56,099 nt of DNA from Mycobacterium sp. 852014-52450_SCH5900713 (GTDB lineage: Bacteria > Actinomycetota > Actinomycetes > Mycobacteriales > Mycobacteriaceae), in contig NZ_LZIL01000049.1 in assembly GCF_001667075.1 (NCBI RefSeq), positions 1 through 56,099 of the forward strand, written 5' to 3'. The notes beneath the pieces were generated by a model. It worked only from the letters and a program-made list of their open reading frames with translations. It was not told the origin of the DNA and made no database searches. The position numbers and the translations under genes were made by a program. Shown here one piece after another: positions 27,122-35,969 of this stretch; within the stretch, counting starts at the first letter, position 1, and each line of letters opens with the position of its first letter.

Positions 27122-28237
27122 TCAATGGTCGTGGATGATCACCCCACGGATGTTGCGGCCTGCGAGCATGTCGTCGTAGGCCTCATTGATGTCGTCGAGC
27201 TTGTACTCGGTGGTGACGGTTTCGTCGAGCAACAGCTTGCCGCTTCGATAGAGGCTTATGAGGCGAGGGATGTCGGCCCGCGGGTTGGCTTCGCCGTACA
27301 GGCTGCCCAGGAGGCGTTTTTGGAACAGCGTGAACAACGTCAGCGACAGCGTCGGCGTCACGTCGGACATCGATGCCAGGGCGGTGGCCACCACGGCACC
27401 GCCCTTCCGCACCGCATTGAGCGCGTCGTTGATCATCGCGCCTTCGAGCACACCCGGCGTGAGGATGGCCGAGTCGGCCATGACTCCACGCGTGATCTCA
27501 CCAACCAACTGGGTTGCCTCCCCCATCGAGGTGACAAAGTGCGTGGCTCCGAATTGAAACGCTTTGTCGCGCTTGCTCGGCTCGATATCGACCACAACGA
27601 TGTGCTCCGCCCCCGCCAGCCGCGCACCCTGAATGGCACCGCTGCCGATCCCGCCGCAGCCGACCACGAGCACCACGTCGCCGGGACTGACGTTCGCGGT
27701 ATTGACGGCCGAGCCCCAGCCGGTGGTGACGCCGCAGCCGAGCAGACATGCGCGCGACAGCGGCACATCGTTGTCGATCTTGACCACTGAGGCTTCCGAC
27801 AACACGCCCCACTGCGCGAAACTGCCGACGCCCGAGAGGGCTCCGATTCCCCGTCCTCTGGCTCGGCGCCGGAAGGTGCCGTCGGCCTGGACTCCCGCGA
27901 GGATGATCGCCCCGTAATCACAGAGGTTTTGATGACCAGTGGCGCACCAGCGGCAGCGACCGCACGCCGGCAGGAAAGATGTGACCACGTGGTCTCCCAC
28001 CGCCACATCGCGCACTCCCGGGCCAACCTCTTGAACGATGCCCGCCCCTTCGTGTCCACCGATCAGGGGAAAACTCACCCCGAACATGTCGCCGGTGCGG
28101 ATGTGGTGGTCGGAATGGCAGAGACCGGTGGCTTCGAACTCGACGAGTAACTCGCCTTCCTGCGGCGGATCGAGTTCGATCTCCTCCACCGACCACTTCT
28201 CGTTCAGCCCCCACAGAACTGCTCCCTTGGTCTTCAT
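27122..28237 (-). CDS. NDMA-dependent-type zinc alcohol dehydrogenase
   Basis: 371 residues. The MDR family is shown by GHEGAGIV, the catalytic-zinc ligands Cys39 and His (GLCHSDH), four structural Cys residues in PACGRCRWCATGHQNLC, and the Rossmann GCGGIGSGA near 195. The opening MKTKGAVLWGLNEKWSVEEI is typical of the nicotinoprotein (NDMA-dependent) group, whose NAD stays bound and which in actinobacteria is tied to the redox carrier mycofactocin. It should oxidise a primary or secondary alcohol to an aldehyde or ketone. It overlaps the ferredoxin gene by 4 bases (ATGA) and has AAGGAG upstream. Confidence 0.9.
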   Translation of the reverse strand: MKTKGAVLWGLNEKWSVEEIELDPPQEGELLVEFEATGLCHSDHHIRTGDMFGVSFPLIGGHEGAGIVQEVGPGVRDVAVGDHVVTSFLPACGRCRWCATGHQNLCDYGAIILAGVQADGTFRRRARGRGIGALSGVGSFAQWGVLSEASVVKIDNDVPLSRACLLGCGVTTGWGSAVNTANVSPGDVVLVVGCGGIGSGAIQGARLAGAEHIVVVDIEPSKRDKAFQFGATHFVTSMGEATQLVGEITRGVMADSAILTPGVLEGAMINDALNAVRKGGAVVATALASMSDVTPTLSLTLFTLFQKRLLGSLYGEANPRADIPRLISLYRSGKLLLDETVTTEYKLDDINEAYDDMLAGRNIRGVIIHDH

Positions 28238-28434
28238 GGCGACTCCTTGACGATGTGTATGGCACGCTCGGGGCAGTTCGCGATTGCGTTGTGCGCCCGG
28301 TCTTCCCATCCGGGGGGAATATCTTCCACGGTGACGAAAGCGGTCCCTTCGTCGTCGATGTCGAACATTTCGGGATATGTTGCGTAACAACGGCTGTGGC
28401 CTTGGCAGATTTCCCTGTCGACATGAAGTTTCAC
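28234..28434 (-). CDS. P450-type [3Fe-4S] ferredoxin
   Basis: 66 residues starting at GTG 28434. Cluster ligands are Cys10, Cys16 (CQGHSRC, with His13 in the variable position) and Cys54 (NCPERAI), the pattern of [3Fe-4S] ferredoxins that deliver electrons to actinobacterial P450s. It lies between the two-domain CoA-transferase (5-base gap) and the alcohol dehydrogenase (4-base overlap), not beside a P450 gene, and may serve all island P450s. No ferredoxin reductase is encoded in the window. Confidence 0.92.
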   Translation of the reverse strand: MKLHVDREICQGHSRCYATYPEMFDIDDEGTAFVTVEDIPPGWEDRAHNAIANCPERAIHIVKESP

Positions 28435-28439
28435 GCTGT

Positions 28440-30788
28440 CTAGTCCAACCCGCCCGGTCTGGTCCCGATGACTCCTTTTTCTGTGAGCGCTGCAATCGAT
28501 GCGGCGTCGACGCCGAGTAGGTCGCCGAGAATGCTCGCGTTGTGCTGCCCCAACGTCGGCGCCGTTGACCGATACCACTTGTCAACGCTGCGGTACTTGA
28601 AGGGAATCGCCGGCACGTGATGCCGTCCCACGATGGGATGATCGAGGCTTTCGAAAAAGCCTCGTGCGGCCAGCTGAGGGTGCATCGAACCGATCCTGGC
28701 GTCTACCAAATCCGCAGCCGGAACACCATGTTTGACGAGTAACTCTGCAGCGGCTGAGGAATCGTGGTGGCCAGCCCATAGCTCGAGATGCTTATCGATC
28801 ACATCATGTGCCCGCACACGCCCTTCGTGAGTGTCCAACGCGGGGTCGTTCGCCCAATCCGGTTCACACAGAGCCGACTTCAGTAGGCGCCACTGCTCGT
28901 CCGTGGCGATCGAAATCGCCAGCCACCGCTCGGTCCCCGCGCATTGATAGAGCCCTTGTGGGGCGGCGTCGCGGCTGCGATTTCCCAGTCGCGATATCAG
29001 GTTGCCACAGGCGGTGAATTCGACCACCTGCTCGGCGGCCGCGTTGAGTGCGGCCTCAACCATCGAGACTTCAATGAACGACCCGCGGTCCGTTTGATCC
29101 CGTTGCCGGAGGCCGGCGAGCATGGCGAATGCGGAGTGCATTCCTGCCAGTGGGTCACACGGGCCGCGGGGGATTCGCGGCTGGTCGTACTCGTGGCCGG
29201 TCACCCACGCCATTCCGGTCATCTGTTCCATCGTTTGCGCGAAACCCACGTTGTTGCGCCATGGTCCGTCGAGCCCGAACGCGGGCATTCGAACCATGAC
29301 TATTCGAGGGTTGAGCTCACTGACGGTTTCCCACGTGATGGCGAAGTTGTCGAAGACGCGTGGGGAGAAGTTTTCAACGAGGATGTCGGAGCACTTGACA
29401 AGTCGGAACAACAGCTCCCGCCCTTGGGAGGAGGACAGGTCGAGGGTGAGTCCTCGCTTGTTGGTGTTGGTCGCCAGGTACATCCCCGACCGCTCCCACC
29501 ACTCAGGCTGATTGGCGAACGCTGCCGCCGCCATCCGTGCGCCGTCAGGGTGGTGCGTCGACTCTAGGTGAATGACCTCAGCGCCCAGTGCGGCGAGAAT
29601 GTGGGTGGACGAGGGGCCCGCCCACCACGCTGTCGCGTCGAGAATTCGTACGCCGTCCAGTGGAAGTCCCGGTGCACGGTCGGCAGCGGTCGCAATCCCG
29701 TTGTGGGCGGGTACTTTTGCCATTTCGCCGAGCGGAGGAGCACCGGCTGTTGGGGCGGGTCGTCGGCCATTGATCTGGTAGGGCGCCAGCGGGTGGGTGA
29801 AGCTGCCGTCGGCGTACGTGCCCCACACACCGCGCGCGGCGAACTGAGGGTGGTCCAACACGGTCTGGCCATTGTTGACTGGTGAGACGGGGATCCGCAG
29901 ATCGGAGGCCAACGCGACGATCTCGTCTGTGGAACGTTGCGTCGTCCATTCCCGCACAATCTGATTCCACTCGTCCCGGCGTTCCCACCGCGTCGTGGCG
30001 AGTGCCCACGCCGGGTCATCGTCGAGCAGGTCCAGTCGGCCGATCATTGCCAGGAACGACTCGAATTGTTGGCGGGTGTTGGTGTTGAAGCCCACCCATC
30101 CGTCTGCGGTTGGTTCGATGGAAGGGATTTCAACCTGTCGGGCCGGCAGGGTCAAAGGGGGACGACCGGCCAACTCGTGGTAGAGGTCGGCGAATCCGCT
30201 GGCGCTGAGGTGACAAGTTTCCAGCAACGAGCAGTCAATGATTTCACCTGCGCCGCCGAGTTGAGCCCGACGCAATGCGCCAAGCGCCCCGACGGCGGCA
30301 TAACTGGCCATGACCCATTCGAAGATTCGACCGCCCGCTTGAATGGGCGGTTGGTCCGGACGACCTCGCAACGCCAGGGTTCCGCTCTCTGCCTGGATCG
30401 TGAACTCCGTCGAGGGTCGGTCCCGGTACGGTCCGGTCAATCCGTACGGAGACAACGCCACGATCACCAGGTGTGGTGCACGCCTTAGTAGGGCCTCGCG
30501 GTCGAGTGCCCCAGGGCCGAGAGAATCGACGAACACATCGGCGGAAACGATCAGCGCCTCCAGGTCGGCCAACGAAGTGCCAACGACTGAGCGCTTGCCG
30601 GCGTTCAAGAATTTGAACAGCGCGTCGGCGTCGCTTCGATCGCCAAACGTTCTGCGGCGGAACGGATCCCCGTTTGGGGCTTCTATCTTTATGACCTCTG
30701 CTCCGAGGTCGGCGAACAACTTGGTGCAGTACGGGCCGGAGATCTCCGTCGCCCACTCGACAACACGAACCCCACGCAGAGCGTTCAT
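28440..30788 (-). CDS. two-domain class III (CaiB/BaiF) CoA-transferase
   Basis: 782 residues, about twice the usual length: two CaiB/BaiF domains in one chain. Domain 1 (1-370) begins LRGVRVVEWATEISGPYC and has GEIIDCSLLE; domain 2 (about 378-782) begins LDGVRILDATAWWAGPSSTH and has SFIEVSMVEAAL, where Glu replaces the Asp seen in domain 1. Family members move CoA between carboxylic acids through an aspartyl-CoA intermediate. The fusion resembles an obligate pseudo-dimer with one active half. It heads the minus-strand operon CoA-transferase, ferredoxin, alcohol dehydrogenase, epoxide hydrolase, F420 enzyme, and probably activates an acid made by these oxidations. Confidence 0.9.
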   Translation of the reverse strand: MNALRGVRVVEWATEISGPYCTKLFADLGAEVIKIEAPNGDPFRRRTFGDRSDADALFKFLNAGKRSVVGTSLADLEALIVSADVFVDSLGPGALDREALLRRAPHLVIVALSPYGLTGPYRDRPSTEFTIQAESGTLALRGRPDQPPIQAGGRIFEWVMASYAAVGALGALRRAQLGGAGEIIDCSLLETCHLSASGFADLYHELAGRPPLTLPARQVEIPSIEPTADGWVGFNTNTRQQFESFLAMIGRLDLLDDDPAWALATTRWERRDEWNQIVREWTTQRSTDEIVALASDLRIPVSPVNNGQTVLDHPQFAARGVWGTYADGSFTHPLAPYQINGRRPAPTAGAPPLGEMAKVPAHNGIATAADRAPGLPLDGVRILDATAWWAGPSSTHILAALGAEVIHLESTHHPDGARMAAAAFANQPEWWERSGMYLATNTNKRGLTLDLSSSQGRELLFRLVKCSDILVENFSPRVFDNFAITWETVSELNPRIVMVRMPAFGLDGPWRNNVGFAQTMEQMTGMAWVTGHEYDQPRIPRGPCDPLAGMHSAFAMLAGLRQRDQTDRGSFIEVSMVEAALNAAAEQVVEFTACGNLISRLGNRSRDAAPQGLYQCAGTERWLAISIATDEQWRLLKSALCEPDWANDPALDTHEGRVRAHDVIDKHLELWAGHHDSSAAAELLVKHGVPAADLVDARIGSMHPQLAARGFFESLDHPIVGRHHVPAIPFKYRSVDKWYRSTAPTLGQHNASILGDLLGVDAASIAALTEKGVIGTRPGGLD

Positions 30789-30827
30789 CGCCTTGCGACT
30801 TCCCGCGTCAATGTCTTCGGAAGTGAG

Positions 30828-31007
30828 TTACTCGCGCCGATGGGTGCACACACGCCACTTCCTGTCCTCACGCTCGTGCCGGTCGACCAGGGTGTTCTGC
30901 ATCCGCATTGGCTGCGGCTTGGCTGGCAACGACGCTAGCGATGGGAAACCTGAAGTGTCAAGTGTGACTCGATAACCACGGCCGCGGTGGGGCTCGTCAG
31001 GGAGCTC
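30828..31007 (-). pseudogene. possible SnoaL/NTF2-like C-terminal remnant
   Basis: Directly after the TetR stop, and in the same frame, about 59 codons stay open to a TAA at 30828. The end reads NTLVDRHEREDRKWRVCTHR, which looks like the C-terminal strand of SnoaL-like proteins (pattern VDRxERxDGxWRI). There is no credible start codon or ribosome-binding site. It may be the tail of a lost gene; chance resemblance is possible. Confidence 0.3.
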
Positions 31008-31697
31008 TTAGTCGGCCGCACGCACCTTGGGGGCCCGCTGGACCCGCCCGCCTCGCTTGGCGGGTGGCTTCATAGTTGACGTGCTTACGCCTTTGGCGAG
31101 GACCTGCGTACCCAGTTCGATCTGCGCGCGGATGTCTGACTCGCCCGTACCAAACCAGCGTGGTCCGAGGCTCGTTGTGAAGATGATGAAGTTAGCCAGC
31201 AGCTCCGCGAATAGGTCGGCGTCGACGTCGGCCCTGATCTGCCCCGCGGCTTGGTAGTGGCGAACGCCTTCGGCGATAACGGCCGTACGGCGCGCGTGAT
31301 TGGGTTGCAGCACCCGCAGCGAGAAGTCCGGGTCTGACAGCGCCCGACCGGAAATGTCCCAGCCGGGAACACCGCTGTCCCGGTCATCGATCCTCAGTCT
31401 CGCAAGAAAAAGCTGCTCGATGTAGTCCTCGAAGCGGGCAGGCAGGGCCGCCACGACTTGCTCTTCGGCCTCGCTGACGAGGTCCGCGATCTGTCGAGAA
31501 ACAACTTGCTCGAAGATGCCTCGCTTGTCCCCGAAGTAGTGGAACAGCATCGCCTCCGAGCAGTCGGCGCGACGGGCGATCTCCTTCGTCGCCGCGGCCG
31601 CGTATCCCGCCTCGGCAAAGACCTCAGCAGCCGCTTCAAGGAGGGCTCGTTGTTTGCCGTCCTTGTCGCGAACTCGCCGCCGCGCGCCTGTAGTCAT
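31008..31697 (-). CDS. TetR-family regulator (island copy 2)
   Basis: 229 residues from ATG 31697. The DNA-binding region (about 12-60) includes ALLEAAAEVFAEAGYAAAAT and CSEAMLFHYFGDKRGIFEQV. The ligand domain follows, and the tail is unusually basic (KPPAKRGGRVQRAPKVR), which may add non-specific DNA contacts. It lies head to head with the third P450 and upstream of the CoA-transferase operon on its own strand, so it could control both. A stem-loop-like dyad at 31711-31741 just ahead of its start is a candidate autoregulatory operator. Confidence 0.9.
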   Translation of the reverse strand: MTTGARRRVRDKDGKQRALLEAAAEVFAEAGYAAAATKEIARRADCSEAMLFHYFGDKRGIFEQVVSRQIADLVSEAEEQVVAALPARFEDYIEQLFLARLRIDDRDSGVPGWDISGRALSDPDFSLRVLQPNHARRTAVIAEGVRHYQAAGQIRADVDADLFAELLANFIIFTTSLGPRWFGTGESDIRAQIELGTQVLAKGVSTSTMKPPAKRGGRVQRAPKVRAAD

Positions 31698-31710
31698 CAC
31701 ACACACTTTA

Positions 31711-31741
31711 GCGAGCACCCTTCGACTGAGGGGAAGCTCGC
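31711..31741. promoter_or_regulatory. dyad upstream of TetR, candidate operator
   Basis: GCGAGC (31711-31716) and GCTCGC (31736-31741) flank an inner CCCT/AGGG pair (31718-31721 and 31729-31732). The element begins 14 bases before the TetR start codon, in the divergent region shared with the P450. Confidence 0.4.
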
Positions 31742-31775
31742 ATGCAAGTGGTCTCAGATAGTTATCGAGTGCGAC

Positions 31776-31804
31776 TTGACTCTGCTCGGTCGACGATTTA
31801 CTGT
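31776..31804 (+). promoter_or_regulatory. predicted SigA-type promoter of third P450 operon
   Basis: TTGACT at 31776-31781, a 17-base spacer and TACTGT at 31799-31804 fit the mycobacterial TTGACN/TANNNT pattern. It would give a leader of roughly 110 bases ahead of the P450 ATG at 31923. Confidence 0.5.
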
Positions 31805-31922
31805 GCTGCCAAAGCAAATTTCGGCGTGTGCGAGAAATCCGAGGGCCGGCGCAGATGGCACATGGACGGTGGCGTGACCACGGTGTCGGCATGCGCAGTT
31901 CCGGTGTCGACGAGGACGGCAC

Positions 31923-33149
31923 ATGTTGAGCAAATCACCGGAGGAACACGCCCGGAACCTCGATCTTCGTCATGAGGATTTCAACGACCAAGACTTCCTC
32001 TACGAGGTCTACGCAGTTATGCGAGAGGCGGGACCGTTCAGTCACCAGGATGTCCCATTCCTGGGCCCGACGCCGGGGGGTGCGTGGGTCGCCACCCGCT
32101 ATGACGAGTGCTACGAGATCTTGCGGGATTGGCGCACTTTTTCCAGCAAGCCCGTTGGGATGGAAGGCTCCCCGATGTCGTTCGGTGACATCGTTATCAC
32201 CTTGGATCCGCCACGGCAGCAGCAGCTTCGCAAAGTTCTCAACCCGTATTTCTCTCCTGGTCGCATGAAGGACTTGGAGCCGCAGGTGCGGGCGGTCACC
32301 GACGGGCTGATCGACAACTTCATCGAATTGGGCCGCGGCGATCTCGCCGACGTCGCATGGCAGCAGCCGGGGATCGTGTTCTTCCGGTATGTACTCGGCA
32401 TGCCCGTTGAGGACGTGCCGCTCTACATCGAGACAGCTGACCTAGCGATCAACGGTGAGAGCGAAGAGGTCCGAAACGGTTCGATGACGAATCTCTACCT
32501 CCGCGTACGCGAGGAGATCGACAAACGCCGTGGTCAACCGCCGCGCGACGACCTGATCGATGTCTTGCTCGCCGCCGAAATCGACGGCGAAAAACTGAGC
32601 TTCGACGACGTTGTGGCGAATGTGATGCTGCTGGTGCAGGCGGGGCTCGAAACAACATCTAGTGCAATGTCGTTCGCCTTCTTCTATCTGGGCTCTCATG
32701 CTTCGGAGCGCGACCGGCTCGTACGAGAAGCCGAGTTGTTGCCCACGGCGATAGAGGAATTCATCCGGTTCGCCGGTTCGGTCCACGGGCTGCATCGCTC
32801 AGTGGCGGAAGAGGTTGAACTAAGCGGCCAGAAGTTCTGTCCCGGCGAGACGGTCGTCGTGAACTATGCGGCGGCCAACCGCGACTCGCGCGAGTTCGAC
32901 GAGCCGAACAAGTGCATTCTCGACCGACAGACCAACCGCCACCTCGGGTTCGGGGCCGGCGTCCATCGCTGCTTAGGCTCCAATCTCGCCCGGCTCGAGT
33001 TTCGGGTGGGCGTCGAGCAGACCCTGAATCGGATACCGGACTACGCCATCCCCCCTGGGGCAAAAGTCGACTTCCACGGGAACTCGGTCACTCGGGGCTA
33101 CCGCGCCTTGCCGGTCGTCTTCAGCCCGGGCGCCCGCGTCGCCCAGTGA
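31923..33149 (+). CDS. cytochrome P450 (island copy 3)
   Basis: 408 residues. The I-helix motif is AGLETT (240-245), ExxR lies at 279-282, and the heme loop FGAGVHRCLGSNLAR has Cys350. It is the first gene of a plus-strand group with the amidohydrolase, aldehyde dehydrogenase and CoA-transferase that follow, so it likely starts or continues oxidation of the same compound. It is divergent from a TetR gene and has a good promoter at 31776. The substrate cannot be deduced. Confidence 0.92.
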   Translation: MLSKSPEEHARNLDLRHEDFNDQDFLYEVYAVMREAGPFSHQDVPFLGPTPGGAWVATRYDECYEILRDWRTFSSKPVGMEGSPMSFGDIVITLDPPRQQQLRKVLNPYFSPGRMKDLEPQVRAVTDGLIDNFIELGRGDLADVAWQQPGIVFFRYVLGMPVEDVPLYIETADLAINGESEEVRNGSMTNLYLRVREEIDKRRGQPPRDDLIDVLLAAEIDGEKLSFDDVVANVMLLVQAGLETTSSAMSFAFFYLGSHASERDRLVREAELLPTAIEEFIRFAGSVHGLHRSVAEEVELSGQKFCPGETVVVNYAAANRDSREFDEPNKCILDRQTNRHLGFGAGVHRCLGSNLARLEFRVGVEQTLNRIPDYAIPPGAKVDFHGNSVTRGYRALPVVFSPGARVAQ

Positions 33150-33214
33150 GAGGCGGCTGGCGACCGCCGATATCGTCTCGCAACCAACGTAATAGCGACA
33201 TCAGGGAGGAACCC

Positions 33215-34420
33215 GTGGACAAGCAAGATCTTCAATGGATGATCTCCGTCGATGACCACATCATCGAGCCACCGAACCTGTGGGTCGACCGCGCATCGGC
33301 CGCCGACCGCGATCGAGTGCCACACGTCGAGCGCATCGACGGCGTTGATACGTGGGTCTACGAGCAAGCGCGCGCGTCGGTGCTTGGCATCTTGGTCGCG
33401 GCTCACCAAAGGCCGGCCGAGTATTCCCCGCTGCCAGTGAATTACGACGATATGCCCCGCGCATACTTCGACCCGGTGGCCCGCATCCCTGACATGGACG
33501 AGGATCATGTGATCGCGGGACTGAACTTTCCCTTCTTCCCCCGGTTCTGCGGTCAGATGTTCGCCCACCTCGGTGACCGCGACCTGGGGCTCAAGTGCGT
33601 GCAGGCCTACAACGACTTCGTCATCGACGAGTGGTGCGCGGCCGCGCCCGGTCGCTACATCCCGATGGTCATCGTCCCGCTGTGGGATACCAGACTGGCC
33701 GTCGAGGAGACGTTACGATGCGCCGGCAAGGGCGCGAAAGCCATTGCCTTCTCGGAGAACCTGCACCCGCTGGGATTTCCGTCCATCCACTCGGGAGCAT
33801 GGGACGATTTCTTCGCGGTGGTGAACGAGACGAAGATGCCGCTGTGCACGCACATCGGATCCTCCTCGGTCAGTCCCACCACGTCGCCTGACGCACCCTT
33901 TGGGGTGCAGGCGGTCAACATCAACCTCAACCTGGCGAACTCGACCACCGACTGGCTCTTCTCGGGGAAGCTGCAGAAGTACCCCGACCTGAAGATCGTG
34001 CTGGCCGAGGGAGGTATCGGCTGGATTCCCTACCTCATCGAGCGTGCGGAACATGTCGCCGCCGACTACCAATACCTGCGCGCCAACAACTGGGCGGTTG
34101 ACCCGGCAACGATGCGTTTGACCCCCGTACCCACCGACCCCGAGATTTTTCCGGAGTCACCGCGCCAGCTCTTCCGCGACCACATGTACGGCTGCTTCAT
34201 CGAGGATGACTTCGGGGCGGCTAACCTCGACTCCATCGGCGTCGACAATGTGATGATTGAAACGGATTACCCGCACACCGACAGCCTGTGGCCCAATTCC
34301 CTTCAGGTGGCTCACAAGGCACTCGACGGCCGGTCCGACCTCGACAAGTACAAAGTGCTGCAGGGTAATGCTCGCCGGGTCTTCGACTTTGAGCCCGCCC
34401 CGTACCCGACGCTGACATAG
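33215..34420 (+). CDS. amidohydrolase-family (amidohydrolase 2/ACMSD-like) enzyme
   Basis: 401 residues from GTG 33215, preceded by AGGGAGGA. A metal-dependent TIM-barrel protein: the N-terminal metal motif appears as VDDHIIEP (Asp in place of the first His of HxH), with a mid-protein CTHIGSSS His, AEGGIGWIPYLIERAEH and a C-terminal ETDYPHTD metal Asp. Relatives are decarboxylases or C-C hydrolases, including enzymes acting on ring-cleavage products. It sits between a P450 and an aldehyde dehydrogenase, so hydrolytic ring opening or decarboxylation is a reasonable but unproven role. Confidence 0.85.
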   Translation: MDKQDLQWMISVDDHIIEPPNLWVDRASAADRDRVPHVERIDGVDTWVYEQARASVLGILVAAHQRPAEYSPLPVNYDDMPRAYFDPVARIPDMDEDHVIAGLNFPFFPRFCGQMFAHLGDRDLGLKCVQAYNDFVIDEWCAAAPGRYIPMVIVPLWDTRLAVEETLRCAGKGAKAIAFSENLHPLGFPSIHSGAWDDFFAVVNETKMPLCTHIGSSSVSPTTSPDAPFGVQAVNINLNLANSTTDWLFSGKLQKYPDLKIVLAEGGIGWIPYLIERAEHVAADYQYLRANNWAVDPATMRLTPVPTDPEIFPESPRQLFRDHMYGCFIEDDFGAANLDSIGVDNVMIETDYPHTDSLWPNSLQVAHKALDGRSDLDKYKVLQGNARRVFDFEPAPYPTLT

Positions 34421-34428
34421 TTCGTTTG

Positions 34429-35952
34429 ATGCGGGAGTACCAGAGCTTTATCGACGGCAAGTGGTTGAGCGACAACGCGCTCGGCGTCATCGACGTCATC
34501 GATCCGGCCACCGAGGAGTTGATCGGACGAGTCGTCGACGGCGGGCCAAAGCAGGCGACCATGGCGATCGAGGCCGCCCGACGGGCTTTCGACGAAGGTC
34601 CGTGGCCGTGGATGTCGGTGCGGGAGCGCGCAAAGGTCATCAAGCGGTTCGCTGACATCCTCGACGAGCGCATAGCGGAACTTCGAGAGCTAGTCGTCGC
34701 CGAGATCGGCTCGACGAGCTTCATTACCGACCTGGTGCAGGTTGGCGGCGCCATCGAGGCCGCCCACTACTACGGCGAGTTCGTCGAACACGATGTGACG
34801 TGGGTGGAGACACCGGGCGGCCCGGTGGTGTCGCCGACCGGCCTGGGCGGCGTGACGGTGGTCCGCGAACCGGTCGGGGTGGTCGGAGTCATCACCCCGT
34901 TCAACTTTCCTTTCTCGATCAACATCCAAAAGTGCCTGGCCGCATTGGCCGTCGGCTGCACCGTGGTACTCAAGCCCCACCCGTGGACCCCAATGAACGC
35001 CCTGGAGCTGGCCAAGGTGGGAGAGGAAGCCGGCCTTCCGCCCGGGGTGTTCAACGTCGTCGTGGGCGGCGCGGACGTGGGGGAGGAGCTGTGCACCCAC
35101 CGAGGCGTCGACATGATCGGATTCACCGGTTCGACAGCGACCGGTCGACGCATTCGTGAACTATCGGCGGCAACCATGAAACGCGCACAGCTGGAACTCG
35201 GCGGCAAGAGCGCGCACATCGTTCTCGACGATGTCACCGAAAGTGACGTTGCGGGAATAGGATTCGGACAGGTACTGATGCATGCCGGACAGGCGTGCAC
35301 CGTCACGTCGCGACTTCTCTTGCCCGAGCACCTGCTCGACGCGTACGTCGATGGCTTGAAAGCGATGGCTCCGATGATCACGGTCGGCGACCCGCGTGAT
35401 CCCACCACTGTCGTCGGGCCGCTTATCAGGGATCAGCAGCGTCAGCGAGTCGAGTCGTTGGTTCAGGCCGGGGTGGAGGAAGGCGCGTCGCTGGTGGCTG
35501 GTGGCAAACGTCCCGAACACCTCAAACGCGGCTTTTACTACGAGCCGACGGCATTCGTCGACTGCCGCAACGACATGCGCTTGTGCCAGGAAGAGGTGTT
35601 CGGGCCCGTGCTGGCGGTGATGACCTATCGCTCCGAAGACGAAGCCATCCGCATCGCTAACGACTCCATCTACGGTCTGGCGGGTTTGGTGATGACCCGC
35701 AATGCCGCAAGGGGATTCAACGTCGCCAGGCAGATCCGAACCGGCACCATCATGGTGCAGACGGTCGCACCCGGTGCCGACCTAGGAGCCAATCCGGGTG
35801 GCGGGCAGGGGCCCGGCTGGTCTCTGCCGGCGCGCGGAATGTTCAACGGCGGCGGCCCCTTCGGCGGATTCAAACAAAGTGGGCTCGGCCGCGAGCAGGG
35901 TCGCTGGGGCTTCGAGGAGTACACCGAGCTGAAATCAATCACCATGATGTAG
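34429..35952 (+). CDS. aldehyde dehydrogenase
   Basis: 507 residues of the NAD(P)-dependent ALDH superfamily. The catalytic Cys290 is in HAGQACT, general base Glu257 in LELGGK, and oxyanion Asn159 in PFNFPFS; cofactor motif FTGSTATG lies at 232-239 and EEVFGPVLAV follows later. It converts an aldehyde to a carboxylate, probably the acid that the adjacent CoA-transferase activates. Unusual: between the GTIMVQT strand and PFGGFKQSG there is a Gly/Pro-rich insertion of about 25 residues (ANPGGGQGPGW), which lies near the substrate-entrance and oligomer region in related structures. The start ATG 34429 is 8 bases after the amidohydrolase stop. Confidence 0.92.
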   Translation: MREYQSFIDGKWLSDNALGVIDVIDPATEELIGRVVDGGPKQATMAIEAARRAFDEGPWPWMSVRERAKVIKRFADILDERIAELRELVVAEIGSTSFITDLVQVGGAIEAAHYYGEFVEHDVTWVETPGGPVVSPTGLGGVTVVREPVGVVGVITPFNFPFSINIQKCLAALAVGCTVVLKPHPWTPMNALELAKVGEEAGLPPGVFNVVVGGADVGEELCTHRGVDMIGFTGSTATGRRIRELSAATMKRAQLELGGKSAHIVLDDVTESDVAGIGFGQVLMHAGQACTVTSRLLLPEHLLDAYVDGLKAMAPMITVGDPRDPTTVVGPLIRDQQRQRVESLVQAGVEEGASLVAGGKRPEHLKRGFYYEPTAFVDCRNDMRLCQEEVFGPVLAVMTYRSEDEAIRIANDSIYGLAGLVMTRNAARGFNVARQIRTGTIMVQTVAPGADLGANPGGGQGPGWSLPARGMFNGGGPFGGFKQSGLGREQGRWGFEEYTELKSITMM

Positions 35953-35969
35953 CGGGGAAAGGTCGCGTG

